A stretch of 33,411 nucleotides of DNA from Blautia sp. (GCA_021443885.1 JABUSW010000130.1:1-33411), one strand, 5' to 3'. Positions 7,954 to 18,626 are shown, counted from the first letter of the stretch. Numbers and translations are program-made. Notes: a model not told the origin generated them from the sequence alone.

Positions 7954-10557
7954 ATGAATATCAGTAAATTTACACAGAAGTCCATCCAGGCAGTACAGGA
8001 CCTGGAGAAGATCGCTTATGAATATGGGAATCAGGAGATTGAACAGGAACATCTCTTATACAATCTGCTGACACAGGATGACAGTCTGATGATGAAACTG
8101 ATTCAGAAAATGGAGATCGATACCGGCTATTTTCTGAATACAGTCCAAAAAGCATTGGATGCCAGGGTGAAGGTATCCGGTGGAAATCTGCATTTCGGAC
8201 AGTATCTGAACAAGGCGCTGGTCAGTGCAGAGGATGAGGCAAAGGCCATGGGAGATGAATACGTCTCTGTGGAGCATTTGTTTCTCTCCATCCTGAAACA
8301 TGCCAGCCCATCCATGAGCAAGCTGCTTCAGGAATTCGGTATCAGCCGGGAACGCTTTCTCCAGGCATTGTCCACAGTCCGGGGCAATCAGCGGGTAGTC
8401 AGCGACAACCCGGAAGCAACTTATGACACCCTGGCAAAATATGGGGAGGATCTGGTGGAAAAAGCCCGGGGGCAGAAGCTGGATCCGGTCATTGGCCGGG
8501 ATGTGGAGATTCGGAATATCATCCGGATTCTTTCCAGAAAGACGAAAAACAATCCGGTTCTCATCGGAGAGCCAGGCGTGGGCAAGACGGCAGCCATTGA
8601 AGGTCTGGCCCAGCGTATCGTGCGGGGGGATGTTCCGGATGGACTGAAGGATAAGAAGATCTTCGCTTTGGACATGGGAGCTCTGGTGGCCGGTGCCAAA
8701 TACCGCGGTGAATTTGAAGAGCGTCTGAAAGCTGTTCTGGAGGATGTCCGGAAAAGCGAAGGCGAGATCATTCTCTTTATCGATGAGCTTCATCTCATCG
8801 TTGGCGCCGGTAAGACAGAAGGAGCCATGGACGCCGGCAACATGTTAAAGCCGATGCTGGCCCGGGGCGAGCTGCATTGTATCGGTGCCACCACGCTGGA
8901 TGAATACCGGCAGTATGTGGAGAAGGATAAAGCTCTGGCAAGGCGATTCCAGCCGGTCATGGTAAATGAACCGACCGTGGAGGATACCATCTCCATTTTG
9001 CGTGGATTGAAGGATCGGTACGAAGTGTACCACGGAGTGAAAATCACGGATGGAGCATTGGTGGCAGCAGCAACTCTTTCCCATCGCTATATTTCCGAAC
9101 GGTTTCTGCCTGATAAAGCCATTGACCTGGTGGATGAAGCCTGTGCCTTGATCAAGACGGAGCTGGATTCCATGCCCACAGAGCTGGATGAGCTGAACCG
9201 AAAGATCATGCAGCTGCAGATTGAGGAGAACGCACTGAAAAAGGAGACAGATCATCTGAGTCAGGAGCGTCTTGCGGATCTACAGAAGGAGCTGGCAGAG
9301 CTGCAGGAGGAATTCAAGACCCAGAAGGCACAATGGGATAATGAGAAACACTCTGTGGAGAAGCTGCAGAAGCTGCGGGAACAGATCGAGGAAGTGAATA
9401 AACAGATCCAGCAGGCAAAACAGAATTATGATCTGGAGAAAGCCGCAGAGCTGCAGTATGGTACATTACCGAGGCTGGTACAGCAGCTGGATATAGAAGA
9501 ACGGCAGGCAAAAGAAGCAGAGAATCGTCTGGTACACGAATCGGTAACCGATGAAGAAATCTCGAAGATCATTTCCCGCTGGACCGGAATCCCGGTGTCC
9601 AGACTGACGGAAGGAGAACGGGCGAAGCTTTTGAACCTGGAAGAAGAACTCCACAAAAGAGTCATCGGGCAGGAGGAAGGTGTCCGGCGTGTGACGGATG
9701 CCATCCTGCGTTCCAAAGCAGGCATCAAGGATCCCGGAAAACCAATCGGTTCTTTCCTCTTCCTTGGCCCTACCGGAGTGGGCAAGACAGAGCTGGCCAA
9801 GACCCTGGCGGAGAACCTGTTTGATGACGAGCAGAACATGGTCCGTATCGATATGAGCGAATATATGGAGAAGCATTCCGTATCCAGACTCATTGGAGCG
9901 CCTCCTGGATATGTGGGATACGAAGAGGGCGGTCAGCTGACAGAAGCTGTACGCCGCAAACCATACAGTGTGGTTTTATTTGATGAGGTGGAGAAGGCCC
10001 ATCCGGACGTGTTCAATGTCCTTCTGCAGGTATTGGATGATGGAAGGATCACGGATTCTCAGGGAAGGACAGTGGATTTCAAGAATACGATCCTCATCAT
10101 GACATCCAATATCGGATCCATGTATCTGCTGGATGGCATCGATGAACAGGGTGGGATCAAAGAGAATGCAGAAAAAGCGGTCATGAACGATCTAAGGGCG
10201 CACTTCCGTCCGGAATTTCTGAACCGTCTGGACGAGACCATTCTCTTCAAGCCGCTTACCAGAGAGAACATCGGCGGCATCGTGGACCTGATGATCCAGG
10301 AGCTGAATGCAAGACTCTCAGACCAGGAGATCCGCATCGAACTGACAGAGGCCGCAAAGGATTATGTGGCGGAAAACGGCTATGATCCCATTTACGGAGC
10401 ACGTCCTTTGAAGCGGTTTCTTCAGAAAAATGTAGAAACGCTGGCTGCCCGGAAAATCCTGGAAGGCAGCGTTCATACAGGGGATACTTTGTTTATGGAT
10501 GTGCGGGACGGAGATCTTGTGGTAAACCAGGATATTGTTCGCAGTGTAATAGTATAA
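7954..10557 (+). CDS. clpB: ATP-dependent disaggregase ClpB (AAA+ chaperone)
   Basis: Two Walker A motifs ([16 protein letters not shown]), Clp N-domain, middle coiled coil, '[51 protein letters not shown]'. ATG at 7954 follows RBS ggaggt and lies downstream of the promoter; the ORF-track start 7837 is upstream of it. Confidence 0.96.
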   Translation: MNISKFTQKSIQAVQDLEKIAYEYGNQEIEQEHLLYNLLTQDDSLMMKLIQKMEIDTGYFLNTVQKALDARVKVSGGNLHFGQYLNKALVSAEDEAKAMGDEYVSVEHLFLSILKHASPSMSKLLQEFGISRERFLQALSTVRGNQRVVSDNPEATYDTLAKYGEDLVEKARGQKLDPVIGRDVEIRNIIRILSRKTKNNPVLIGEPGVGKTAAIEGLAQRIVRGDVPDGLKDKKIFALDMGALVAGAKYRGEFEERLKAVLEDVRKSEGEIILFIDELHLIVGAGKTEGAMDAGNMLKPMLARGELHCIGATTLDEYRQYVEKDKALARRFQPVMVNEPTVEDTISILRGLKDRYEVYHGVKITDGALVAAATLSHRYISERFLPDKAIDLVDEACALIKTELDSMPTELDELNRKIMQLQIEENALKKETDHLSQERLADLQKELAELQEEFKTQKAQWDNEKHSVEKLQKLREQIEEVNKQIQQAKQNYDLEKAAELQYGTLPRLVQQLDIEERQAKEAENRLVHESVTDEEISKIISRWTGIPVSRLTEGERAKLLNLEEELHKRVIGQEEGVRRVTDAILRSKAGIKDPGKPIGSFLFLGPTGVGKTELAKTLAENLFDDEQNMVRIDMSEYMEKHSVSRLIGAPPGYVGYEEGGQLTEAVRRKPYSVVLFDEVEKAHPDVFNVLLQVLDDGRITDSQGRTVDFKNTILIMTSNIGSMYLLDGIDEQGGIKENAEKAVMNDLRAHFRPEFLNRLDETILFKPLTRENIGGIVDLMIQELNARLSDQEIRIELTEAAKDYVAENGYDPIYGARPLKRFLQKNVETLAARKILEGSVHTGDTLFMDVRDGDLVVNQDIVRSVIV

Positions 10558-10568
10558 TAATGAATTTG

Positions 10569-10618
10569 AAACCGGAGCTGCCATTGATGTGAAATACATC
10601 GATGGGAGCTTCGGTTTT
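10569..10618 (+). terminator. Rho-independent terminator after clpB
   Basis: AAACCGGAGCTGCCATTGATGT-gaaat-ACATCGATGGGAGCTTCGGTTTT hairpin. Confidence 0.85.
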
Positions 10619-10674
10619 CACGTGATGGGATGGATACGCGGCTGAGAGGCTTGTCAGGAGATTCTTTGCGAAAG

Positions 10675-10727
10675 TCCTATTATTTATTTGGATTCTCCTA
10701 TTAACACGATGCGAAAATGAATATACT
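10675..10727 (+). promoter_or_regulatory. Carboxylesterase promoter with direct-repeat operator: TCCTAT-N15-TCCTAT-N20-TATACT
   Basis: TCCTAT at 10675-10680 and 10696-10701 (21 bp apart); candidate -10 TATACT at 10722-10727. Same layout as 14914-14966. Confidence 0.65.
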
Positions 10728-10789
10728 GGTAGTGAAGATGGGATAGTTTTCCTATGTGGGGACATGTATGGGAGGAGCAGAGGTGTGAT

Positions 10790-12343
10790 ATGAAGACAGG
10801 ATTTGATTATCATAGAGATCGGAATATTGTAGAAACCAGCAAAGGAGCTGTACGGGGATACATATCGGAGGATGTGTACTGTTTTGCCGGAATACCCTAT
10901 GCCAAAGCGGAGCGCTTCTGCGAAGCGGAAGAAGCAGAACCGTGGGAGGGCGTTCTGGACACGACAGATTACGGGAGTGTGGCACCCCTTCTTCACCCCA
11001 TGAATATGGGCGGGCAGCTTTTGACGCCTCACCGTATGCAGACCCAGGATGAGTATTGTCAGTATCTGAATATCTGGACGCCGGTGATCAACCGGGATGC
11101 GAAGCTTCCGGTTATGGTATGGCTGCATGGAGGCGGATACTTTGAGGGTTCCTCTATTGAACAGGATGCCTATGATGGAAAGAATCTGGCATTAAATGAA
11201 CAGGTGGTTGTTGTGACGCTGAATCACCGGCTGAATATCCTGGGATATCTGGATGTGGCGGTATTGGGTGAAACGTATGAGAATTCCGGGAATGCCGGAA
11301 TGACAGATATTGTGGAAGCCTTGAAATGGATCCAAAAGAACATCCATGCTTTTGGCGGCGATTCGGATAATGTGACCTTATTTGGACAGTCCGGAGGCGG
11401 CGGGAAAATCATTACGCTGATGCAGATTCCTTTGGCAGAGGGCCTTTTTCAGAAAGCAATTATCCAAAGCGGAGTCCTTCCCGTTGACCGGACGCCGGCT
11501 GCGGAAGTCAGAGCCGGGAATGCAATGCTGGTAAAGGCTATGGCAGAGTATCTGCAGCTAAAAGATACGATGGAGTTAACCACTGTTGTATATGACCGAT
11601 TAAGGGAAGCATATCTGCAGGCAAAACGCCGGCTGCGAAAACAGGGGATCGTCTGTGGCGGAAACGGTCCGGTACCCAACGATTATTACAAGGGAGATCC
11701 GGATATCGCAGGCTTTACCGAAATGGCGAAAAAGATTCCTATAATATGCGGGTCTACCTTTGCAGAGATCTGTTTTGCACCGGATATTGTAGACAGAGAT
11801 CAGATCGGGCAGGAGGAAGTCCAAAGATTATTAGAACAAAAGTATACGAAAGAAGGGGTCGACAAACTGATTCCGGCATTTCAGGAAGCGTTTCCGGACA
11901 AACCGCTTGCAGACCTTCTGGTAATCGACCATATGATTCGAAGAGAAACGCTGCGCTTCACGGAGCAGTTTGCAAAAGAAGGGAAAAGACCGATTTTTAA
12001 CTACCTGTTTACCTTTGATTTCCTGTATAATGGAAGAAAGGCAGCATGGCATTGCTCGGAAATCCCATTTGTTTTCCATAACATTGACCGGATTCCGGTC
12101 TGTAAGATCCCTGGCGCACGTGAAACAGAAGAACAGATGTGTCATACCTTTGCAGCGTTTGCAAGAACGAAAGAATTCCGGAATATCGAGGAGCTTCCCG
12201 GGGGATGGAAGCCTTATCAGACAGAAAAACGCCATGTGATGCGGTTTGATCGAGAGAGCAAAGAGATGTCTTTGACAGATTGCGGTCTGCAGGAGCTGCT
12301 GGAGAAATATCTGCCTGTGTTTATGCCGGATTTCGAGGATTGA
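10790..12343 (+). CDS. Type-B carboxylesterase / para-nitrobenzyl esterase family hydrolase
   Basis: 'FAGIPYAKAERF', 'DEYCQYLNIWTP', 'LPVMVWLHGGGYFEGS', 'TLFGQSGGGGKI' (GxSxG). ATG 10790 preceded by ggagg; the ORF also permits 10754. Confidence 0.9.
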   Translation: MKTGFDYHRDRNIVETSKGAVRGYISEDVYCFAGIPYAKAERFCEAEEAEPWEGVLDTTDYGSVAPLLHPMNMGGQLLTPHRMQTQDEYCQYLNIWTPVINRDAKLPVMVWLHGGGYFEGSSIEQDAYDGKNLALNEQVVVVTLNHRLNILGYLDVAVLGETYENSGNAGMTDIVEALKWIQKNIHAFGGDSDNVTLFGQSGGGGKIITLMQIPLAEGLFQKAIIQSGVLPVDRTPAAEVRAGNAMLVKAMAEYLQLKDTMELTTVVYDRLREAYLQAKRRLRKQGIVCGGNGPVPNDYYKGDPDIAGFTEMAKKIPIICGSTFAEICFAPDIVDRDQIGQEEVQRLLEQKYTKEGVDKLIPAFQEAFPDKPLADLLVIDHMIRRETLRFTEQFAKEGKRPIFNYLFTFDFLYNGRKAAWHCSEIPFVFHNIDRIPVCKIPGARETEEQMCHTFAAFARTKEFRNIEELPGGWKPYQTEKRHVMRFDRESKEMSLTDCGLQELLEKYLPVFMPDFED

Positions 12344-12437
12344 TGGCAGCATTACAAGAGTAGAGAATGCGAATCAGTGCATGCTGTTTAATGGGGTTGA
12401 GATTGCAGAGCTGCGCAGCAGCGAAGAGGAGTCATGT

Positions 12438-14153
12438 ATGAACAAAAATAGAACAGTTTTCTGGATCATCATTTTGATTCCTCTGATTCTGGTTGTGCCG
12501 GTGAATATCGTGGTGATTCACAACGCACAGAAAGAGATGCAGTATCTGGTGGAGGAACGGACCAACGAATCCCAGAGCTATATTCAATCTATGGGAAACA
12601 ACGTGGAACGGGACCTTCAGACAGTCGAAGAATATATGCAGATGCTGGTTACCCAGGGAGACGAATGCATTAATCTGAAACGTTATTCTTCTACCAGCCA
12701 AAAGGGATTCTGGTCGGAATCTTCCAAACTGGGAAAAACATTGAAGACTTTTTTGGCAACCAATAGCTGCGTGGGTGGTGTCATTGTATATTTCAGTGAA
12801 GCGGATGTCATTGTCAGTCAATCGAATTTTGGTGCGAAGGAAAAGAAAAAGAATATCGACAGGATGACGGAGATAGTCAAATCAGATACCGGATCCTTGC
12901 AGCTTGGACAATCCAGGAACTGGATTCATTATCAGGTGGAAGGAATGGATTACCTGGGAGTGGTAACAAAAGATGAGAATGTGGTCTGCCTGGCGACTGT
13001 ATCATTAAATGATATTCTGGACTCCATGAAAGGAAGTATGGATGGAGAGTCCTATTTCCATTATCTGAGCTTCAATAACCGGATGCTGACAAAGGAGGGC
13101 ATTACAGAGATGCCGGAAATCCGGGATCAGGCTACTGTATTTTACAAAGGCAGCGAATACTATGATGTCAGCAAAATAATGCTGTCCGGTAATCTGGTTT
13201 TGGGAAGAATGCTGGATAAAAACAGTCTGACGGAAAGTACGCGAAGGTTAACCTATCCGCTTTTGATATTGTCTGTTTTGTGCTGTCTGGTTGGCCCACT
13301 GATCTCACTGACTTTTATCTACTTTGTGGAGAGACCACTGAATACACTGACAACCACTATGGACCGGATTCGTAATGGAGACAGGCAATACCGTATTCAG
13401 CTTCGGAAAAAACGGATATACAGTGAGTTTGATGATCTGAACCAGGATTTCAACAACCTGATGGATGAACTGGAAGCCAGTCAGAAAGCACTGATGCAAA
13501 AGGAGCTGGAAGAGCAAAGGGTGGAGCTTCGATATCTCAGTGAACAGATCCGGCCTCACTTTATACTCAATGCGTTGAACATCGTATATACATACGATGA
13601 CGAGGAATTTCCACTGGCGCGGAAAATGGTGCTTCATCTGACAAAGTACTTCCGGTACCTGGTAAATCTGAATTCGGATTACGTCTATCTTTACGACGAG
13701 ATGGAATTCGTGAAAACATATCTGGAGATCCAGAAGGTTCGCTATCCGGACCGGTTCGTCTATTTTGCAGAATGGGAAGACGAGGTAGGAGCTGCAGAGA
13801 TCCCGGCTGTTGTTATTCAGACTTTTGTGGAAAACTGTATCAAATACAGCATTGAGAAGGATAAAATGCTGTATATCATGATCCGGGCGAAAAAAATCGG
13901 GAATGATAAGCTTCAGCTGACCATAGCAGACACAGGAAAAGGTTTCAACGAGAATACGTTGAAAGATATCCGGAACTTCCTGCATACCAGGGAGTATAGT
14001 GAACGGCTGGGAGTCGGCATTCAGAATGTAGTGAAGAGGCTGCATCTGTTATATGGAGAAAACTATTATGTGGGCATCAAAAACAGTGAAAGCGGTGGTG
14101 CAAGAGTAGAGCTTGTGCTTCCCTTGATCGTGGAGGAGAAAGCAGTTGATTAA
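12438..14153 (+). CDS. YesM-like sensor histidine kinase
   Basis: Two TM segments flanking an extracellular domain, HAMP-like region, 'LRYLSEQIRPHFILNALN' His-kinase box, HATPase 'NCIKYSIEKDKM', 'DTGKGF'. ATG 12438 after gaggag. Confidence 0.9.
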   Translation: MNKNRTVFWIIILIPLILVVPVNIVVIHNAQKEMQYLVEERTNESQSYIQSMGNNVERDLQTVEEYMQMLVTQGDECINLKRYSSTSQKGFWSESSKLGKTLKTFLATNSCVGGVIVYFSEADVIVSQSNFGAKEKKKNIDRMTEIVKSDTGSLQLGQSRNWIHYQVEGMDYLGVVTKDENVVCLATVSLNDILDSMKGSMDGESYFHYLSFNNRMLTKEGITEMPEIRDQATVFYKGSEYYDVSKIMLSGNLVLGRMLDKNSLTESTRRLTYPLLILSVLCCLVGPLISLTFIYFVERPLNTLTTTMDRIRNGDRQYRIQLRKKRIYSEFDDLNQDFNNLMDELEASQKALMQKELEEQRVELRYLSEQIRPHFILNALNIVYTYDDEEFPLARKMVLHLTKYFRYLVNLNSDYVYLYDEMEFVKTYLEIQKVRYPDRFVYFAEWEDEVGAAEIPAVVIQTFVENCIKYSIEKDKMLYIMIRAKKIGNDKLQLTIADTGKGFNENTLKDIRNFLHTREYSERLGVGIQNVVKRLHLLYGENYYVGIKNSESGGARVELVLPLIVEEKAVD

Positions 14154-14913
14154 AGCAATTTTGGTAGATGATGAGATCCGGGTTTTGCAGGCAATCGAAA
14201 AAAATGTGAATTGGAAGGCGTGTGGAATTGATTATCTCCTGACTGCCGGGGATGTGGATGCGGCCAGAGGCCTGATTCGGAAATACCAGCCGGATCTGCT
14301 GCTTACCGACATCGAGATGCCGGATGGCAGTGGACTGGAACTGATTGAAGAGGTGTTGAAGGAATGGCCCCAGGTAAAGTGCATCTGTATTAGTTGTCAT
14401 CCGGAATTTGCTTATCTTCGAAAGGCGATGCAGCTTGGCAGTGTGGATTATATTCTGAAACCGGTGGAATACGCAGAACTTGAAATGATTCTGAAAAAAA
14501 CGGTACAAGGCATTCAGAACAGCCGGTACGGGGAGGCATCCTCCGGAGAGTTGTCAGCGAATCCGGAAGTCGGTTACTACGAAGAAGACCGGTTTATGGA
14601 ACAGGCAAAGGAATACATCGAGCAGCACCTGCTGGAGGATATATCTATCGGAAAGCTGGCAGACAGCATTGGCAGCAGTTCCTCTCATGTGATGCGTACC
14701 TTTAAGAAACGACTGAACATGACAGTCATTGAATATGTGACGAGCCAGCGTCTGGAAAAAGCGAAGCAGCTTTTGTCCAATACAGACCTGCCGATCATGA
14801 CGGTAGCGGAGTTCTCCGGCTATGCCGACTATTCCTACTTTACCCGGGTCTTTAAGAAAGAAACCGGTGTTACACCAAGAGAATATCGAAATAACAGCAA
14901 ACCAGCAAAATAG
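14146..14913 (+). CDS. Response regulator with AraC-type DNA-binding domain (YesN-like)
   Basis: Receiver domain 'ILVDDEIRVLQAI...LLLTDIEMPDGSG...YILKPVEYAEL' and C-terminal AraC HTH 'VAEFSGYADYSYFTRVFKKETGVTPREYR'. TTG start, 8-nt overlap with the kinase gene. Confidence 0.93.
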   Translation: MIKAILVDDEIRVLQAIEKNVNWKACGIDYLLTAGDVDAARGLIRKYQPDLLLTDIEMPDGSGLELIEEVLKEWPQVKCICISCHPEFAYLRKAMQLGSVDYILKPVEYAELEMILKKTVQGIQNSRYGEASSGELSANPEVGYYEEDRFMEQAKEYIEQHLLEDISIGKLADSIGSSSSHVMRTFKKRLNMTVIEYVTSQRLEKAKQLLSNTDLPIMTVAEFSGYADYSYFTRVFKKETGVTPREYRNNSKPAK

Positions 14914-14933
14914 TCCTATTTGCTGGTTTTTTT
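14899..14933 (+). terminator. Rho-independent terminator overlapping the response-regulator stop codon
   Basis: AACCAGCAAAatagtcctaTTTGCTGGTTTTTTT. Confidence 0.88.
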
Positions 14934-14966
14934 GTCCTATCGAAAGAAGGTCCTGCTTGTTACACT
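14914..14966 (+). promoter_or_regulatory. ABC operon promoter with direct-repeat operator: TCCTAT-N15-TCCTAT-N20-TACACT
   Basis: TCCTAT at 14914-14919 and 14935-14940; candidate -10 TACACT 14961-14966; same layout as upstream of the carboxylesterase. Confidence 0.65.
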
Positions 14967-15044
14967 GTTTTTATCAAAAGCATCAAAGTGGAGATTGTTC
15001 CGGAGTATCTTTCACTTTGAGCAATAACAGGAAAGGGGAAGAAT

Positions 15045-15962
15045 ATGAAGACAAAGAAGAAAGTGAAATTCAAACGCTGGATTCCCTGCTATCTGATGGC
15101 GCTGCCATGTGTCATTTACTTTTTCATTAATAATTATATGCCTATGGTAGGTCTTCAGATTGCCTTCAAACGTTATAACGTAAAGGATGGAATCTGGGGG
15201 AGTCAGTTCATCGGATTTGACAATTTCAAATACCTCTTCAGCAGTAAAGAAGCATGGGTTATTACCCGAAATACCATAGGATACAATCTGTTCTGGATCA
15301 TTCTTAATACCGTATTGGGAGTTGCCATCGCTATCTTTCTGAATGAGATACGAAGCAAAACAGCGAAAAAGGTGTACCAGACCTTTATTCTGCTTCCATA
15401 TCTGATCTCCATGGTTGTGGTTTCTTATCTGGCATATGCATTCCTGAGTGAACAGACCGGTTTTATCAACAGCATCCTGAAATCTCTTGGCCTTCCGGGA
15501 ATCATGTGGTACCAGAAAGCAAAATACTGGCCGGTAATACTGACCATCATCTATGAATGGAAAAATATCGGCTTCAATACCATTATTTTCCTGGCCAGCC
15601 TGGTAGGAATCAGCAAGGATTATTATGAAGCGGCAGAAATGGATGGAGCGACCAAATGGATGCAGATCAAGAAGATCACGATTCCAATGCTGGTTCCCAC
15701 CATTGTCATGCTGGTGACGGTTGGAATGGGCAATATCTTCCGTTCGGATTTCGGCTTGTTCTATCAGGTTCCCAGAAATCAGGGTATGCTGAATGCGGCA
15801 ACCAACACCATCGATACCTTCGTGTTCCGGGCATTACTGCAGACAGGAGATATTGGAATGTCATCTGCAGCATCCTTCTATCAGTCCGTGATCTGTCTGA
15901 TTACGATTCTGATATTTAACAGTGTCATGAAGAAGCTCAGTAAAGAAAATGCCATGTTCTAA
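15045..15962 (+). CDS. ABC transporter permease, LplB/YtcP-type (CUT1)
   Basis: 305 aa; 'YNLFWIILNTVLGVAIAIFLNEI', EAA loop 'EAAEMDGATKWMQIKKITIPML'. Confidence 0.92.
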   Translation: MKTKKKVKFKRWIPCYLMALPCVIYFFINNYMPMVGLQIAFKRYNVKDGIWGSQFIGFDNFKYLFSSKEAWVITRNTIGYNLFWIILNTVLGVAIAIFLNEIRSKTAKKVYQTFILLPYLISMVVVSYLAYAFLSEQTGFINSILKSLGLPGIMWYQKAKYWPVILTIIYEWKNIGFNTIIFLASLVGISKDYYEAAEMDGATKWMQIKKITIPMLVPTIVMLVTVGMGNIFRSDFGLFYQVPRNQGMLNAATNTIDTFVFRALLQTGDIGMSSAASFYQSVICLITILIFNSVMKKLSKENAMF

Positions 15963-15979
15963 AGGAAAGGAGAGAGAAA

Positions 15980-16852
15980 ATGAATAAGTCAAGTAAACGG
16001 TTTCTGGCTTTAAGCCACGTTGTGCTCATCTTTTTAAGCATCTGTATTGTAGCGCCGTTCCTGCTTCTGATCATCTCTTCTTTGACAGAGGAAAAAACGG
16101 CAGTGAAATACGGTTATAGCTTTTTCCCGAAGCAGTGGTCACTGGATGCCTACAAGTACATTCTCAGCAACAGCGCTTTGTTCGGCAAAGCTTTTATCAT
16201 TACGATCTGCGTGACGGTGGCCGGGGTCCTGATTGGAGTCCTGATCTCATCCATGATGGCATATGTGCTGTCCAGACCGGGGATTCCGGGAGGCGGAATA
16301 CTGAATTTTTACGTGGTCTTTACCATGCTGTTTAATGGTGGTCTGGTGGCAACCTATCTGAATTACGTGCAGATATTCCATATCAAAAACACATATCTGG
16401 CACTGCTGGTGCCAAACCTGCTGTGCAATGCCTTCTCGATCATAATGATCAAGAATTATTTCCAGTCCACCATTCCGGAGGAGCTTTTGGAAGCGGCAAG
16501 AATCGACGGAGCATCGGAGATGTCTATTTTCCTGAAGGTGGTTATGCCACTGTCCAAACCGATCCTGGCCACAGTTGCTCTGATCATCGGGCTGGCATAT
16601 TGGAATGACTGGCAGAATGGTCTGTATTATCTGGACGATGCAACGATGCATGGAATCCAGAATGTATTGAATGATATGAACAGCAATGCAAAATACCTGA
16701 TGCAGTTTGCAGGAAGCTCCGGGGTATCCATTCCTACGACTACGGTACGAATGGCAATTGCTGTGGTTGGTATCTTCCCGATCCTCTGTGTATATCCTTT
16801 CTTCCAGGAGTTTTTCGCAAAGGGGATCACAGCCGGAGCAGTGAAAGGATAA
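15980..16852 (+). CDS. ABC transporter permease, LplC-type (CUT1)
   Basis: 290 aa; EAA loop 'EAARIDGASEMSIFLKVVMPLSKPILATVALI'. Confidence 0.92.
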   Translation: MNKSSKRFLALSHVVLIFLSICIVAPFLLLIISSLTEEKTAVKYGYSFFPKQWSLDAYKYILSNSALFGKAFIITICVTVAGVLIGVLISSMMAYVLSRPGIPGGGILNFYVVFTMLFNGGLVATYLNYVQIFHIKNTYLALLVPNLLCNAFSIIMIKNYFQSTIPEELLEAARIDGASEMSIFLKVVMPLSKPILATVALIIGLAYWNDWQNGLYYLDDATMHGIQNVLNDMNSNAKYLMQFAGSSGVSIPTTTVRMAIAVVGIFPILCVYPFFQEFFAKGITAGAVKG

Positions 16853-17056
16853 CCTGTCATTTCATTTGCCGGAGGTTCTGTGACCATGTGGTGAAAGGAT
16901 AGTCCAAGATTCGGGTTGTTCTGTGCTATAATTTCATAATATGCAAGGATATAATAGGTATATCATCAAAAACGCAGCAGAGGCTGCGTAAAACAAAGAC
17001 CGGTGAAGCAGCGCAAAAGGAAATGCTTTACCACAAAGGTTGAAAAGGAGGAAGCT

Positions 17057-18550
17057 ATGAAGAAACGTTTTGCAACAACATTACTTTCTGCAGCATTGAT
17101 CGGTTCTATGCTGACAACTGCTCCAATGGCGGTTCAGGCAGAAGACAATTATGAACTGGTGATCGAACTGATGACATTCGGGCCTGTTCCGGCTGATATC
17201 GAGAAAGTGGAAACGGCAATTTCTGAGATCACATCTGAGAAAATCGGCGCAACTGTAAAATTCCTTCCAATCTCTGTTGCTGACCACGCAACAAAGGTAA
17301 ATCTGCTGGCAGCAGGCGGAGAAAAAGTGGATCTGATCATGAGCGGTATTACCGGAGATCCGGCTACCCTTTATGGAAATGGAGTTCTGACAGACCTGAC
17401 GGAACTGATCGATGAATATGCACCGTCTCTGAAAGAGGAAATGGGAGACCTGTTGAATGCATGTACCTATAATGGCGGTATTTATGCAATTCCAGGTGTA
17501 AAATATCCGGGTGAGAAACTGAATCTTCTTTATAACAAAGATATGGCAGAAGAATACGGGATCGAGATTCCGGAGACCTTAAACGGATACGAAGAGTGGG
17601 ATGCATTCTTTGCACAGTGCAAGGAAAAACTTCCGGAAGGAATCTATCCATTTACCTTAGGTGATGGAAGCGGATCTTCCACACTGAACTGGGATTCTGC
17701 TTATGATTCTCTTGGCGATACAAGCTATCTGGCATATGGCGTTCTGGCCGAGGTTGAGACCGGAACAGAGCTTGTGAACTGGTATGAGACAGAGAAATAC
17801 CAGACAATGCTGGAAAAGAGACACGAGTGGTATGAGAACGGATATGTAGTTCCGGATTCCATGACAAGTGGATATTCCACATTGGACTGCATGGGTGCAG
17901 GTACCTGCTTTGCTTTCCAGAATGCTTTCAAAGCAGACTGTAATGAGGTAACCTTAGGACGTAACTGTGGTGGTCTGAATCTTGGATACATTCCGTTGTC
18001 CGATGCCATCATTTCCGGTTCTTCTACCTGTATGATGAGCTGGGGTGTTCCGGTGACATCTGAACAGCCGGAAAAAGCTGTCCAGTTTATGGAACTTCTG
18101 TTCTCTGATGCAGAACTCGCAAATATCTGTAACTTTGGTATCGAAGGCGAGCACTATGTAAAAGAGAGCGATCGCATTGTAAACTATCCGGAAGGAAAAG
18201 ACGCAATGAGCAATGGTTGGGGCGGATTCATCAACTGGTTTGGCGATAATGAGAAGGTTTACCAGTTTGCACCAAATACAGAAGAATACTTTGACCAGCT
18301 TCCAAGCTACAGCAAGGAAGAAGGCATTGTATCCAATGCACTGGGTTACACCTTTGATAATACCAGCGTAAAGACACAGCTTGCAGCAGTTACTTCCGTG
18401 ATCGATACCATGAAACCGGCTCTGGAATGTGGCCTTGTAAGCGTGGAAGAGGAGCTTCCAAACTTCATTCAGGCTCTGAAGGATGCAGGAATTGATGAGA
18501 TTATCGCAGAAAATCAGGCACAGTTTGATGCCTGGCTGGCAGCGAAATAA
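17057..18550 (+). CDS. Extracellular solute-binding protein of the CUT1 transporter
   Basis: Signal peptide MKKRFATTLLSAALIGSMLTTAPMAVQA, SBP family-1-like body; ATG 17057 after aaaggagg; adjacent to both permeases. Confidence 0.88.
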   Translation: MKKRFATTLLSAALIGSMLTTAPMAVQAEDNYELVIELMTFGPVPADIEKVETAISEITSEKIGATVKFLPISVADHATKVNLLAAGGEKVDLIMSGITGDPATLYGNGVLTDLTELIDEYAPSLKEEMGDLLNACTYNGGIYAIPGVKYPGEKLNLLYNKDMAEEYGIEIPETLNGYEEWDAFFAQCKEKLPEGIYPFTLGDGSGSSTLNWDSAYDSLGDTSYLAYGVLAEVETGTELVNWYETEKYQTMLEKRHEWYENGYVVPDSMTSGYSTLDCMGAGTCFAFQNAFKADCNEVTLGRNCGGLNLGYIPLSDAIISGSSTCMMSWGVPVTSEQPEKAVQFMELLFSDAELANICNFGIEGEHYVKESDRIVNYPEGKDAMSNGWGGFINWFGDNEKVYQFAPNTEEYFDQLPSYSKEEGIVSNALGYTFDNTSVKTQLAAVTSVIDTMKPALECGLVSVEEELPNFIQALKDAGIDEIIAENQAQFDAWLAAK

Positions 18551-18592
18551 CAAACCCATTAATCAGAAAAGCGAAAATTAAGGTTTTGCTTT

Positions 18593-18626
18593 GAAAGGCC
18601 AGATAGCGGTCGCTGTCTGGCCTTTC
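18593..18626 (+). terminator. Terminator/attenuator between the SBP and GRE activase genes
   Basis: GAAAGGCCAGATAGCG-gt-CGCTGTCTGGCCTTTC then tttata. Confidence 0.8.

Noticed and set aside
13305-14045. 246-aa minus-strand ORF
   Set aside because: Antisense to the histidine kinase, no recognisable domain.
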